Part shown: piece by piece, positions 39,740-47,631 of the stretch
Numbering within the stretch: the stretch's first letter is position 1
Layout of the letters: each line of letters starts with the position of its first letter
Source of the DNA: Propioniciclava sp. MC1595
Lineage (GTDB): Bacteria; Actinomycetota; Actinomycetes; Propionibacteriales; Propionibacteriaceae
NCBI RefSeq assembly: GCF_017569205.1
Contig: NZ_CP071870.1
Coordinates: 1,240,001 to 1,304,000 of the forward strand
Length of the DNA: 64,000 nucleotides
Reading direction: 5' to 3'
Made by a program: the position numbers and the translations under genes
The notes under the pieces: generated by a model
The model's input: the letters and a program-made list of their open reading frames with translations, nothing else
The model's database searches: none
What the model was told of the DNA's origin: nothing

Positions 39740-40981
39740 ATGCTCGAGCGCAACGCCGTCATCGTCGGCGGCAACCGCACTCCCTTCGTCAAGGCCGGCA
39801 CCGCCTATGCCCAGGCGTCGAACCAGGACATGCTCACCGCGGCCATCGACGGTCTCGTGGCCCGCTTCGGGCTCGCCGGCACCAAGGTCGACGAGGTCGT
39901 GGCCGGTGCGGTGCTCAAGCACACGCGTGACTTCAACCTGACCCGCGAGTCGGTCCTGGGCTCCGCCCTCGACCCGCACACCCCGGCCATCGACCTGCAG
40001 CAGGCCTGCGGCACCGGCCTGGAGGCCGTCATCTACGCGGCCAACAAGATCCGCCTCGGCCAGGCCACCACGGCCATCGCCGGCGGCGTCGACTCCGCCT
40101 CCGACGCGCCGATCGTGGTGAAGGAGGGCCTGCGCCGCGCGCTGCTCAAGGCCTCCTACGCCCGCAAGCCGGTCGACCGCATCAAGGCGTTCGCCAAGGT
40201 CCGCCCCGCCGACCTCGCGCCGGTCCCGCCGGCGGTCGTCGAGCCGCGCACCGGCCTGTCGATGGGCGAGTCCCAGGCCCAGACCACCCAGAAGTGGGGC
40301 ATCAGCCGCGAGGACCAGGACGCCCTGACCCTCGCCTCCCACCAGAACCTCGCCAAGGCGTGGGACTCCGGCTTCTTCGACGACCTGGTCACCCCCTTCC
40401 TGAAGGTGGCCAAGGACAAGATCCTCCGCCCCGAGACCACCGCCGCCGCCCTGGCCAAGCTCAAGCCCGTCTTCGGCGGCCCGGAGGGCACCATGACGGC
40501 CGGCAACTCCACCGCGCTCACCGACGGCGCCGCCGTCGTCCTCCTCGCCGAGGAGTCGCACGCCCGCGCGCAGAACTGGCCGGTCCTGGCCAGGGTCGTG
40601 GACGCGCAGGTCGCGGCGTCCGACTACGTCACCGGCAACGAGGACCTGCTGCTCGCCGGCGCCCGCGCCATCCCCGAGCTGCTCGAGCGCAACGGCCTCA
40701 CCGCCGACGACATCGACCTGTTCGAGATCCACGAGGCGTTCGCGTCGACCGTGCTGGCCACGCTGGCCGCGCTCGAGCAGGGCGGCATCACCATCGACCG
40801 CGCGAAGCTCAACGTGAACGGCTCCTCGCTGGCCGCCGGCCACCCCTTCGCCGCGACCGGCGGGCGCATCGTCGCCACGCTGGCCAAGATGCTCGCCGAG
40901 AAGGGCCCGGGTTCGAAGGGCCTCATCTCGATCTGCGCCGCCGGCGGCATGGCCGTCACCGCCATCCTGGAGGCGGTGTGA
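39740..40981 (+). CDS. Acetyl-CoA C-acyltransferase (thiolase, FadA2/FadI type)
   Basis: Cleaves 3-ketoacyl-CoA with CoA in the last step of beta-oxidation. 413 residues. The acyl-accepting Cys90 is in QQACGTGLEAV, His368 in GSSLAAGHPFAATG, and Cys399 in SICAAGGMA, the complete thiolase triad. The N-terminal NRTPFVKAGTAY and SMGESQAQTTQKWGISREDQ segments fit. First gene of a plus-strand operon; its stop overlaps the next ATG (TGATG). Confidence 0.94.
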   Translation: MLERNAVIVGGNRTPFVKAGTAYAQASNQDMLTAAIDGLVARFGLAGTKVDEVVAGAVLKHTRDFNLTRESVLGSALDPHTPAIDLQQACGTGLEAVIYAANKIRLGQATTAIAGGVDSASDAPIVVKEGLRRALLKASYARKPVDRIKAFAKVRPADLAPVPPAVVEPRTGLSMGESQAQTTQKWGISREDQDALTLASHQNLAKAWDSGFFDDLVTPFLKVAKDKILRPETTAAALAKLKPVFGGPEGTMTAGNSTALTDGAAVVLLAEESHARAQNWPVLARVVDAQVAASDYVTGNEDLLLAGARAIPELLERNGLTADDIDLFEIHEAFASTVLATLAALEQGGITIDRAKLNVNGSSLAAGHPFAATGGRIVATLAKMLAEKGPGSKGLISICAAGGMAVTAILEAV

Positions 40982-42378
40982 TGGCCGGCCTCCTCGAGGG
41001 AATCCTGACCAGCCCCGTCGGCCGCAAGGTCGCCGCCAAGGCCGGCCTCGCCGAGCCGCCGCGCCTGCGCCGCGGCCGGGTGCTGCCCGCCGGGCCCGTC
41101 GCGCTGGCGTCCCTGCCCGGCGGCGGCATCGCCGCCGAGGTGCTGGACGCCGTGGGCGTCAGCCCGGTCGAGCCCCTGCTCGACCTGCCGGGCAACCGCA
41201 CGGACGACGAGAAGGGCCGCCCGCAGCCGCCGCGCTACGAGACCCGGCCGGGCGCGCTCGTCATCGACGCCACCGGGGTGCGCGAGATCGCGCAGCTCGA
41301 GCTGCTCCGCCAGGTGCTGCGCCCGGTGATGAAGGGCCTGGAGAAGTCCGGGCGCGTCATCATCCTCGCCACCGAGGCCGACGCGGTCGACGGGCTCGAG
41401 GCCAAGGCCGTGGCCCAGGGCATCGACGGCATCATGCGCACCGTCGGCAAGGAGCTGCGCGGCGGCTCGACCGCCAACCTGGTGCTGCTCGCCGAGGGCG
41501 TTCAGGCGTCCGACCTCGTCTCGACGATGTCGTTCCTGCTCGAGGGCCGCTCGGCCTTCGTCTCGGGCCAGGTCTGGCGGGTCGCCCCGGCCAAGACCCC
41601 GGTCGAGGGCGCGGCGTCCGACAAGCCCTTCGCCGACCGGGTCGTCGTCGTCACCGGCGCCGCCCGCGGCATCGGCGCGGCCATCGCGCGCACCTTCCAC
41701 CGCGACGGCGCCAAGCTCGTGGTGGTCGACATCCCGGCCGCGGGCGAGAGCCTCGCCCAGGTGGCGAACGAGCTCAAGGGCTCGGCCCTGCAGCTCGACA
41801 TCACCGCCCCCGACGCCGGCGCCCGCATCGCCGACCACGTGGCCCGCGTGCACGGCCCCGAGGCCCGCATCTGGGCCATGGTCCACAACGCCGGCATCAC
41901 CCGCGACAAGATGCTGGCCAACCTGGACGAGAAGGTCTGGGCGTCCGTGCTCGACGTCAACCTCGCCGCCGAGATGCGGATCAACGAGGTCCTCCTCGAC
42001 CACGACCGCCCCGGCGCGCTCGCCGAGGACGGCCGCATCGTCGGCATCGCGTCGACCTCCGGCTGGGCCGGGAACAAGGGCCAGACCAACTACGCGGCGT
42101 CCAAGGCCGGCGTGATGGGCCTGGTCTGGGCGATGCGCGACGAGCTCGCCGACAGCCGCGTCACCACCAACGGCGTGGCTCCCGGCTTCATCGAGACCGA
42201 GATGACCGGCAAGATCCCCTACGTGCAGCGCGAGGTGTTCCGCCGGACCAACTCACTGTCGCAGGGCGGCCAGCCGGTCGACGTCGCCGAGACCATCGCC
42301 TACCTGTGCGACCCCGCCTCCAGCGGCGTCGACGGGCAGGTCATCCGGGTCTGCGGCCAGAACCTGATCGGGCGGTGA
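40981..42378 (+). CDS. High-molecular-weight 3-oxoacyl reductase (FabG4-like SDR)
   Basis: 465 residues: a degenerate N-terminal flavodoxin-like domain (about 1-210) followed by a complete short-chain dehydrogenase domain. The cofactor motif is VTGAARGIGAAIA (near residue 225), then VHNAGITRDKM, catalytic Ser in IASTSGWAG and YAASK Tyr/Lys, and the C-terminal PGFIETEMTGKIPY. This architecture matches mycobacterial FabG4 (Rv0242c), a reductase for long 3-ketoacyl-CoA. It lies between the thiolase and the MaoC dehydratase, two bases from the latter, as in mycobacteria (fabG4-htdX). Confidence 0.92.
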   Translation: MAGLLEGILTSPVGRKVAAKAGLAEPPRLRRGRVLPAGPVALASLPGGGIAAEVLDAVGVSPVEPLLDLPGNRTDDEKGRPQPPRYETRPGALVIDATGVREIAQLELLRQVLRPVMKGLEKSGRVIILATEADAVDGLEAKAVAQGIDGIMRTVGKELRGGSTANLVLLAEGVQASDLVSTMSFLLEGRSAFVSGQVWRVAPAKTPVEGAASDKPFADRVVVVTGAARGIGAAIARTFHRDGAKLVVVDIPAAGESLAQVANELKGSALQLDITAPDAGARIADHVARVHGPEARIWAMVHNAGITRDKMLANLDEKVWASVLDVNLAAEMRINEVLLDHDRPGALAEDGRIVGIASTSGWAGNKGQTNYAASKAGVMGLVWAMRDELADSRVTTNGVAPGFIETEMTGKIPYVQREVFRRTNSLSQGGQPVDVAETIAYLCDPASSGVDGQVIRVCGQNLIGR

Positions 42379-42381
42379 ACC

Positions 42382-43230
42382 ATGGCTGACCTCGTCTTCT
42401 CCGAGCTCCCCGCCATCGCCCCACTGCTCGTCAAGGGCGTGGCCGGCGGGATCGGCGCCAAGGGTGGCCGCCCGCTGCCCGAGCGGTCCGCGATCGTGGC
42501 CTCGCACAAGCAGGACCTGGCCCGCCTCGCCGCCTACAACCGGGTGTGCGGGTTCACCCTGCGCGACCAGGTGCCGGCGACGTGGCTGCACGTGCTGACG
42601 TTCCCGCTCCAGACCGCGCTGCTCGCGGCGAAGGACTTCCCCTACGCCCTGGCCGGCTTGGTCCACGCCTCCAACAGCATGACGCTGCACCGCCCCGTCG
42701 GGGTGGGGGAGGAACTGGCGCTGATCGTGCGCACCGGCAACGCCCGGGCCCACCGCAAGGGCGCCCTGTTCGACGTCATCGGCGAGGTGCGCGGCAAGGG
42801 CGGCCAGGTCGCCTGGAGCGGCACCAGCACCTACCTGGCGCTCGGGGCCAAGGCCCCGGCCGGGGAGCAGCCGGCCGAGCCCGCGGCGTCCGTGGTCGAG
42901 CTGCCGGCACCGAGCCAGCAGTGGCGCCTGCCCGGCGACCTGGGCCGGCAGTACGCCGAGGTGTCGGGCGACGTGAACCCGATCCACCTCAACGCGCTGA
43001 CCGCGCGGCTGTTCGGCTTCAAGCGGCCGATCGTGCACGGCATGTGGACGCACGCGCGCTCCCTCGCCGCGCTCGGCCCGCGCCTGCCCGAGGCGTACGC
43101 GGTGGACGTGCGGTTCACCAAGCCGATCCTGCTGCCGAACAAGGTGGGCTTCGCCACCGACGGGTCGGCCTTCGCCGTCACCAACCGCGACGGCAAGCCC
43201 TACCTGACCGGGGCGATCACCGCCGCCTGA
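42382..43230 (+). CDS. MaoC-like double hot-dog dehydratase (HtdX-like)
   Basis: 282 residues forming two hot-dog folds. The C-terminal half holds the hydratase-2 motif YAEVSGDVNPIHLNALTA, with catalytic Asp and His, and the HGMWTHARSLAALG helix. The N half (HVLTFPLQTALLAAKDFPYAL) is the degenerate partner fold. It should hydrate 2-enoyl-CoA or dehydrate 3-hydroxyacyl-CoA, completing the cycle with the reductase, thiolase and dehydrogenase encoded beside it. It ends at a strong bidirectional hairpin. Confidence 0.9.
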   Translation: MADLVFSELPAIAPLLVKGVAGGIGAKGGRPLPERSAIVASHKQDLARLAAYNRVCGFTLRDQVPATWLHVLTFPLQTALLAAKDFPYALAGLVHASNSMTLHRPVGVGEELALIVRTGNARAHRKGALFDVIGEVRGKGGQVAWSGTSTYLALGAKAPAGEQPAEPAASVVELPAPSQQWRLPGDLGRQYAEVSGDVNPIHLNALTARLFGFKRPIVHGMWTHARSLAALGPRLPEAYAVDVRFTKPILLPNKVGFATDGSAFAVTNRDGKPYLTGAITAA

Positions 43231-43235
43231 CCGGT

Positions 43236-43271
43236 CCCTCCCCGATCAGGCCACGGCCTGGTCGGGGAGGG
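43236..43271. terminator. Bidirectional hairpin terminator between the MaoC and EamA genes
   Basis: The arms CCCTCCCCGA (43236-43245) and TCGGGGAGGG (43262-43271), extended inward by CAGGCC/GGCCTG, give a stem of about 17 bp with one T-G pair. It overlaps the last codons of the EamA gene, which ends at 43246. Confidence 0.75.
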
Positions 43272-44178
43272 CCGCCGGCTCGCCCCGTCGCGGACGATTG
43301 GCGAGGTAGACGCCGCCCAGGATCGCGGCCCCGCCCAGCAACTGGGCCCACCCCAGCCGCTCGCCGAGCACGGCGGCGCCGAGCGCGAGGGTGACCAGCG
43401 TCGAGATGCCGATGAACGTCGAGAAGCGGGTGGCGCCCAGGTTCCGGATCGCCACGTTCTGCAGGAAGAACGCCCCGATGGTCGGCCCGAGTGCCAGCGC
43501 CGCGACCGACAGTCCGAACGAGGGCTCCGCCAGCGGCAGCGTGGCCAGCCTGCCCAGCGTCCCGCCGGCGGCGTGCTGGGCCGCGGCGATGGTCCCGAAC
43601 ACGACGGCGCCGGAGGCGACCATCACGAACGTCCGGTCGACGTCGCGGGTGTGGGCGAACCGGTGCGCGAGGGCGGCGTACAGCGAGAACGCGAGGACGG
43701 CGACGAACAGCAGGGCGTAACCCCACGCGTCGAACCGGGCCGAGAGGCCGCCGGCGACGACCGTGACGAGGACGCCGACCAGGGTGACCGCGATGCCCGC
43801 GGCCTGCCGCCGCGAGGGCCTGGTCCCCAGGAGCACCGCCGCCGTCGCCAGCATCGCCACGGGGATCGCCGAGATGATCAGCGCGCTCTCCGACGCCGTC
43901 GTGCGCATGACGCCGTACGTCTCGGCCGTGTAGTAGACCAGCGGCTGCAGCAGCGCGAGCACCAGCAGGGGCTTCACCACGGCGCGGTCGAGGGAGAGCC
44001 GGACGACGCGCAGCGCGACCAGCACGCCCAGGACGGCCAGGGCCGTCGCGAACCGCCAGGCCAGCAGCGTGAACGGGTCGATCGTGGCGGTCACGCCCTT
44101 GGTGAAGACGAACGAGCCGCCGTACAGCGCCTCGGTGCCGAGCGCCGCCAGCACCCCCGTGCGCGTCGACCTGTCCAT
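43246..44178 (-). CDS. EamA family (DMT superfamily) transporter
   Basis: A 310-residue protein of about ten hydrophobic helices arranged as two five-helix EamA repeats, the first starting GTEALYGGSFVFTKGVTATI and the second around RFDAWGYALLFVAVLAFSLYA. The ends of both repeats have the family pattern (SALIISAIPVAMLATAAVLLG; TRFSTFIGISTLVTLALGAAVLGERLGWAQ). It probably exports amino acids or other metabolites; the substrate cannot be told. TACATT (44187-44192, minus) lies eight bases before the ATG at 44178, so the mRNA is probably leaderless. Confidence 0.88.
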   Translation of the reverse strand: MDRSTRTGVLAALGTEALYGGSFVFTKGVTATIDPFTLLAWRFATALAVLGVLVALRVVRLSLDRAVVKPLLVLALLQPLVYYTAETYGVMRTTASESALIISAIPVAMLATAAVLLGTRPSRRQAAGIAVTLVGVLVTVVAGGLSARFDAWGYALLFVAVLAFSLYAALAHRFAHTRDVDRTFVMVASGAVVFGTIAAAQHAAGGTLGRLATLPLAEPSFGLSVAALALGPTIGAFFLQNVAIRNLGATRFSTFIGISTLVTLALGAAVLGERLGWAQLLGGAAILGGVYLANRPRRGEPAALPDQAVA

Positions 44179-44262
44179 GGCCGGTCAATGTAGTTCCGCG
44201 CCAGATGTGGGTGGGCCGTCGCCGACAGGCGGACGCCGACCCCACGGCCTAGGCTGTCCGCC

Positions 44263-44613
44263 GTGACGCGACACCGCATCTTCGGCATCCCGTTCGCCGA
44301 CATCTACCCGCACTACGTCACCAAGGCGCAGAAGAAGGGGTACACCGTCGCGGACCTGCACACGGTGCTGGAGTGGCTGACCGGCTACGACGAGGCCGGC
44401 ATCGCCGAGGCGGTCGCCGACCAGCGCGACCTGGAGACGTTCTTCGCGCAGGCGCCGAAGCTGAACCCGAACGCGGGCCTGATCGCCGGCGTCATCTGCG
44501 GGTACCGCGTCGAGGAGATCGAGGACCCGCTGATGCAGCGGATCCGCTGGATGGACAAGCTCGTCGACGAGCTCGCCAAGGGCAAGAAGATGGCCTCGAT
44601 CCTGCGGTCCTGA
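44263..44613 (+). CDS. DUF2200 family protein
   Basis: A 116-residue soluble protein. The pattern HRIFGIPFADIYPHYVTKAQKKG at the start, LEWLTGYDE, FFAQAPKLNPNAGLIAGVICGYRVEEIEDPLMQRIRWMDKLVDELAKGK covers the whole family consensus. The function is unknown. TAGGCT (44250-44255) lies seven bases before the GTG at 44263. It is convergent with the XRE regulator, whose stop codon is directly adjacent. Confidence 0.88.
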   Translation: MTRHRIFGIPFADIYPHYVTKAQKKGYTVADLHTVLEWLTGYDEAGIAEAVADQRDLETFFAQAPKLNPNAGLIAGVICGYRVEEIEDPLMQRIRWMDKLVDELAKGKKMASILRS

Positions 44614-44820
44614 TCAGTCGGCCGGGGAGTAGGTCAACAGGTCGCCGGGCTGGCAGTCGAGCTCGCGACAGATCGCGGCCAGCGTCGAGAACCGGACGCC
44701 GCGGGCGCGGCCGTTCTTCAGGTTGGACAGGTTGGCGGGCGTGATCCCCACCCGCTCGGAGAGCTCGGTGAGCGTCATCTTGCGCGTGGCCAGTACCACG
44801 TCGAGGGACACCTCGATCAT
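44614..44820 (-). CDS. Small XRE-family (Cro/C1-like) regulator
   Basis: A 68-residue protein that is almost wholly a helix-turn-helix: MTLTELSERVGITPANLSNLKNG is the HTH, followed by VRFSTLAAICRELDCQPGDLLTY. This is the YozG type, nearly always paired with a DUF2975 membrane protein, as here. Its ATG overlaps the DUF2975 stop as TGATG. It probably autoregulates through the ATCGT/ACGAT repeat at 45326-45338. Confidence 0.9.
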   Translation of the reverse strand: MIEVSLDVVLATRKMTLTELSERVGITPANLSNLKNGRARGVRFSTLAAICRELDCQPGDLLTYSPAD

Positions 44821-45299
44821 CAGACGAACGCCTCCACCTCGTCGGCGAGGGCCGACGCACGGGCGACCTGCCCCTTGGCGGCCACCAGCGCCAGGGCTGC
44901 GGTCAGGCAGATCAGCCCCAGGCCGAGCAGCGCCAGGAACACGCTCGGGTGGTTCTGCCCCACGACGAACGTCAGCACCCCGTTCAGGCCCAGGAACACC
45001 ACCGCCATCGCGCCGAACCCGCCGATCGCCACCGCGAGCGGGCCTTGGGTGGCCCGGCTCAGCAGCTGCCCGGACGCCGCGAGCCCGACCAGGCGGGCGG
45101 CCACACCGAGCACCACGAGGGCCGCGGCACAGGCCGCCCAGAAGGAGAGCAGGAAGGGCCAGGCCAGGTAGGCGTACTCGGGGTAGGACTCGGCGGCCTG
45201 GAACGCGGCCAGCGGGAGCATCAGTCCGGCCACGACCAGGACGCCGAGCGCCAGGGAGACGATGAGGGCCCAGAGGGCGATGCGCAGGGGGCGGGACAT
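44820..45299 (-). CDS. DUF2975 family membrane protein
   Basis: 159 residues with four hydrophobic helices (about 7-30, 45-68, 86-110, 118-138), the DUF2975 arrangement. Between the second and third helices is the family loop LVGLAASGQLLSRATQGPLAVAIG. AAAGGTG precedes the ATG at 45299. First gene of a two-gene unit with the XRE regulator (YoaS/YozG-like pair). The function is unknown. Confidence 0.85.
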   Translation of the reverse strand: MSRPLRIALWALIVSLALGVLVVAGLMLPLAAFQAAESYPEYAYLAWPFLLSFWAACAAALVVLGVAARLVGLAASGQLLSRATQGPLAVAIGGFGAMAVVFLGLNGVLTFVVGQNHPSVFLALLGLGLICLTAALALVAAKGQVARASALADEVEAFV

Positions 45300-45325
45300 G
45301 GGTGCACCTTTCGTTCGGTGAACAC

Positions 45326-45355
45326 ATCGTAAAACGATATGAATCGATCGCGCAA
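45326..45355 (-). promoter_or_regulatory. Promoter and probable operator of the DUF2975-XRE pair
   Basis: On the minus strand TTGCGC (45350-45355) and TACGAT (45326-45331) are 18 bp apart, a good sigma-70-type promoter. An inverted repeat ATCGT-AAA-ACGAT (45326-45338) covers the -10. Confidence 0.65.
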
Positions 45356-45386
45356 CAATATGCAGCAGCGCGATACGCTGCGGCCC

Positions 45387-46364
45387 ATGCCTCGCATCAT
45401 CCACACCGGCCAGGCGCTGGTGGACGCCACCGCGATGATCCCCGCCCTGCCGCGCCGGGGGCAGAACGTGATGGCCGTCGACTGGAACCAGCACGCCGGG
45501 GGAGCGGTGAACATCCTCGCCGCCGCGGCCCGCTCGGGCGCCGACTGCGTGCACGCCGGGGCGATCGGGACAGGGCCCAACGGCGACATCATCCGCGCCG
45601 CGCTGGACGCCGAGGGCGTTGTCTGGTCCGCCCCCGCCGTCCCGGACGCCGACACCGCGCTCTGCGTCGTCCTCGTCGAACCCAGCGCCGAACGGACGTT
45701 CGTCACCACACTGGGCGCCGAGCGCCGCATCACCGTCGACAGCCTCGCGGCCAGCGGGCCCGCCGCCGGCGACCTCGTCTGCGTTACCGGCTACTCGCTG
45801 GCGGTCGAGTCGACCCGGGCCCCGTTGCTGGCCTGGCTCGACACCCTCCCCGACGGCGTCGAGGTCGTCCTCGACCCCGGTGCGTCGTTCGCCGCCCTGC
45901 CGCCCGAGCACCGCGCGATGATGCTGCGGCACACCACCGTGTGGACCTCCAACCAGGAGGAGGCGGACGACCTGCTCGCCGCCCACGGCATCCCGAGCGC
46001 CGACCACCCGGGCACGGACATGGCCGACGCCGCGGACGCCCTCGCCGGGCTACTGCCCGGCATCGTCATCGTCGTCCGCGACGGACCCCACGGGTGCGCC
46101 GTCGCCGTCGACGGCGTGACCACTGACGTGCCCGGCTTCCCGCAGGAGCCGGTCGACACCAACGGGGCCGGCGACGCGCACACGGGCGTCCTGCTGGCCG
46201 AGCGCGCGCGGGGCACCGACTGGGTCGAATCCTGCCGGCGGGCCAACGTGGCCGGCGCCATCGCCGTCACCCGCCGTGGCCCGGCGGCCGCACCCACGGC
46301 GTCCGAGATCGACGCCTTTCTGGCGGGGCTACCGGCCGGGGGCGGTGGCGACCAGGGGCGCTGA
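45387..46364 (+). CDS. PfkB family carbohydrate/nucleoside kinase
   Basis: A 325-residue ribokinase-fold kinase. The N-terminal substrate motif is AGGAVNILAAAARSGADC, and the C-terminal ATP/anion-hole motif is PVDTNGAGDAHTGVLLA with the catalytic Asp. WTSNQEEADDLLAAHG lies between. The phosphorylated substrate is unknown. TACGCT (45374-45379) is seven bases before the ATG at 45387. The last 36 bases overlap the convergent CapA gene. The nearby NCS1 permease and hydrolase suggest nucleoside or nucleobase metabolism, but this is only inference. Confidence 0.88.
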   Translation: MPRIIHTGQALVDATAMIPALPRRGQNVMAVDWNQHAGGAVNILAAAARSGADCVHAGAIGTGPNGDIIRAALDAEGVVWSAPAVPDADTALCVVLVEPSAERTFVTTLGAERRITVDSLAASGPAAGDLVCVTGYSLAVESTRAPLLAWLDTLPDGVEVVLDPGASFAALPPEHRAMMLRHTTVWTSNQEEADDLLAAHGIPSADHPGTDMADAADALAGLLPGIVIVVRDGPHGCAVAVDGVTTDVPGFPQEPVDTNGAGDAHTGVLLAERARGTDWVESCRRANVAGAIAVTRRGPAAAPTASEIDAFLAGLPAGGGGDQGR

Positions 46365-47522
46365 GCGCGGGGCGGCGTCGAGGCCGCTGCACGCCAGGGC
46401 CGCGCCCCGGTCGGCCAGCATCTGCTGCGCCGTCTCCGGGTCGGCGGCCGGGATGCCGGACGCCGTGATCGACAAGGGCTGCCACGCGTCCCGGACGACC
46501 ACGGGGCCGGGCGATGGCTCGCCCTGGGCGAGCGCCTTTCTCTTGGCCGCGACCTGCCCCTTGTCGACCTCGACGGTCAGCACGCCGGTGGAACGCCCGG
46601 GGAAGGTCGTGTTGCGGAACCACACGAAGTTGCCCAGCCCATAGCCGACGTAGGTGTCGCCCAGCCAGCCGCTGCCCATCACGCGGTGGCTGTGGCCGCC
46701 CACGACCACGTCGGCCCCGGCGTCCGCCAGCTGCCTCGCTGCGGCGACCTGCTTGGCGGAGGGGCACGTGTGCTTCTCCACGCCCCAGTGCGGCACGACC
46801 ACCACGACGTCGTGGGTGGCGGCCGCCTCGCGCACGGCGGCCAGCAGCCGCTCGGGGTCCTCCATGCTCGCCACGCCGGCCTTGTCCTCACCGGCGCGGA
46901 AGTAGACCGTCGTGTGGTCGCGCAGCTGGGTGGCCGCCAGCACGGCGATCGACACGCCGTCGACCGTGTGGACGGACGGCGCGAAGGCCTCGGCCGCGTT
47001 CGCCCCGATGCCGACCATGGCGACGGGGGAGCCGGCCCGGGCCGCGAGCGTCTGCTCCAGGCCCTTGGCGCCGAAGTCGACGCCGTGGTTGTTGGCCAGG
47101 GAGACCACGTCCACGCCGGCGTTGGAGAGCGTGGTGAGGCCCGAGGGCGGGGTCGCGAAGGTGAACTGCTTGCCGGCCATCCGCCTCCCGCCCCCGTCGG
47201 TCACGGCCGACTCGAGGTTGACGATGGTCAGATCGGCCGCGCCCAGGTGGGGCGACAGGGACGCCAGCCCCTGCGGGTCGGCGGCCACCGGGGCGAGCTG
47301 CTTCTCGAAGTGGACGTCGCCGGCGAAGGCGATCGTGACCGGGTCGTCGCCGACCAGTGGCTGGCCGGGGACGGGGCCCGGGTCGGGGAGGGCGGGGACG
47401 ATCGCACCCGGCGCGGAGCCGGCGCTGCCCGGTCCGATGGTGGCCACGGCGTTGACGGCGAGCACGAGGACTCCGGCGGTGCCCGCTGCGGCGAGGGCAC
47501 GAAGGAAGAGGACGGGAGCCAT
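46329..47522 (-). CDS. CapA family protein (PgsA/CapA-like calcineurin-fold)
   Basis: 397 residues with an N-terminal hydrophobic segment (residues 3-27: signal anchor or signal peptide) and a Pro/Gly-rich stretch, then a metallophosphoesterase-like domain: IAFAGDVHFEKQ, IVNLESAVTDGGG, VVSLANNHGVDFG, VVVVPHWGVEKH and VVVGGHSHRVMG, ending with GYGLGNFVWF. CapA proteins take part in poly-gamma-glutamate or other capsule synthesis, but many are of unknown role. AAGGAGGT precedes the ATG. It is likely exported or anchored at the cell surface. Confidence 0.88.
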   Translation of the reverse strand: MAPVLFLRALAAAGTAGVLVLAVNAVATIGPGSAGSAPGAIVPALPDPGPVPGQPLVGDDPVTIAFAGDVHFEKQLAPVAADPQGLASLSPHLGAADLTIVNLESAVTDGGGRRMAGKQFTFATPPSGLTTLSNAGVDVVSLANNHGVDFGAKGLEQTLAARAGSPVAMVGIGANAAEAFAPSVHTVDGVSIAVLAATQLRDHTTVYFRAGEDKAGVASMEDPERLLAAVREAAATHDVVVVVPHWGVEKHTCPSAKQVAAARQLADAGADVVVGGHSHRVMGSGWLGDTYVGYGLGNFVWFRNTTFPGRSTGVLTVEVDKGQVAAKRKALAQGEPSPGPVVVRDAWQPLSITASGIPAADPETAQQMLADRGAALACSGLDAAPRSAPLVATAPGR

Positions 47523-47631
47523 GGGGAAGACCTCCTTCGCGGCAGGCTACCCGGACCCACCCCCGGAGGCGCCACGGCACGCCGGGTGCTCCTGCGCGAT
47601 CCAGGCGGTTCGCCCATGCGACACTGCGGGG

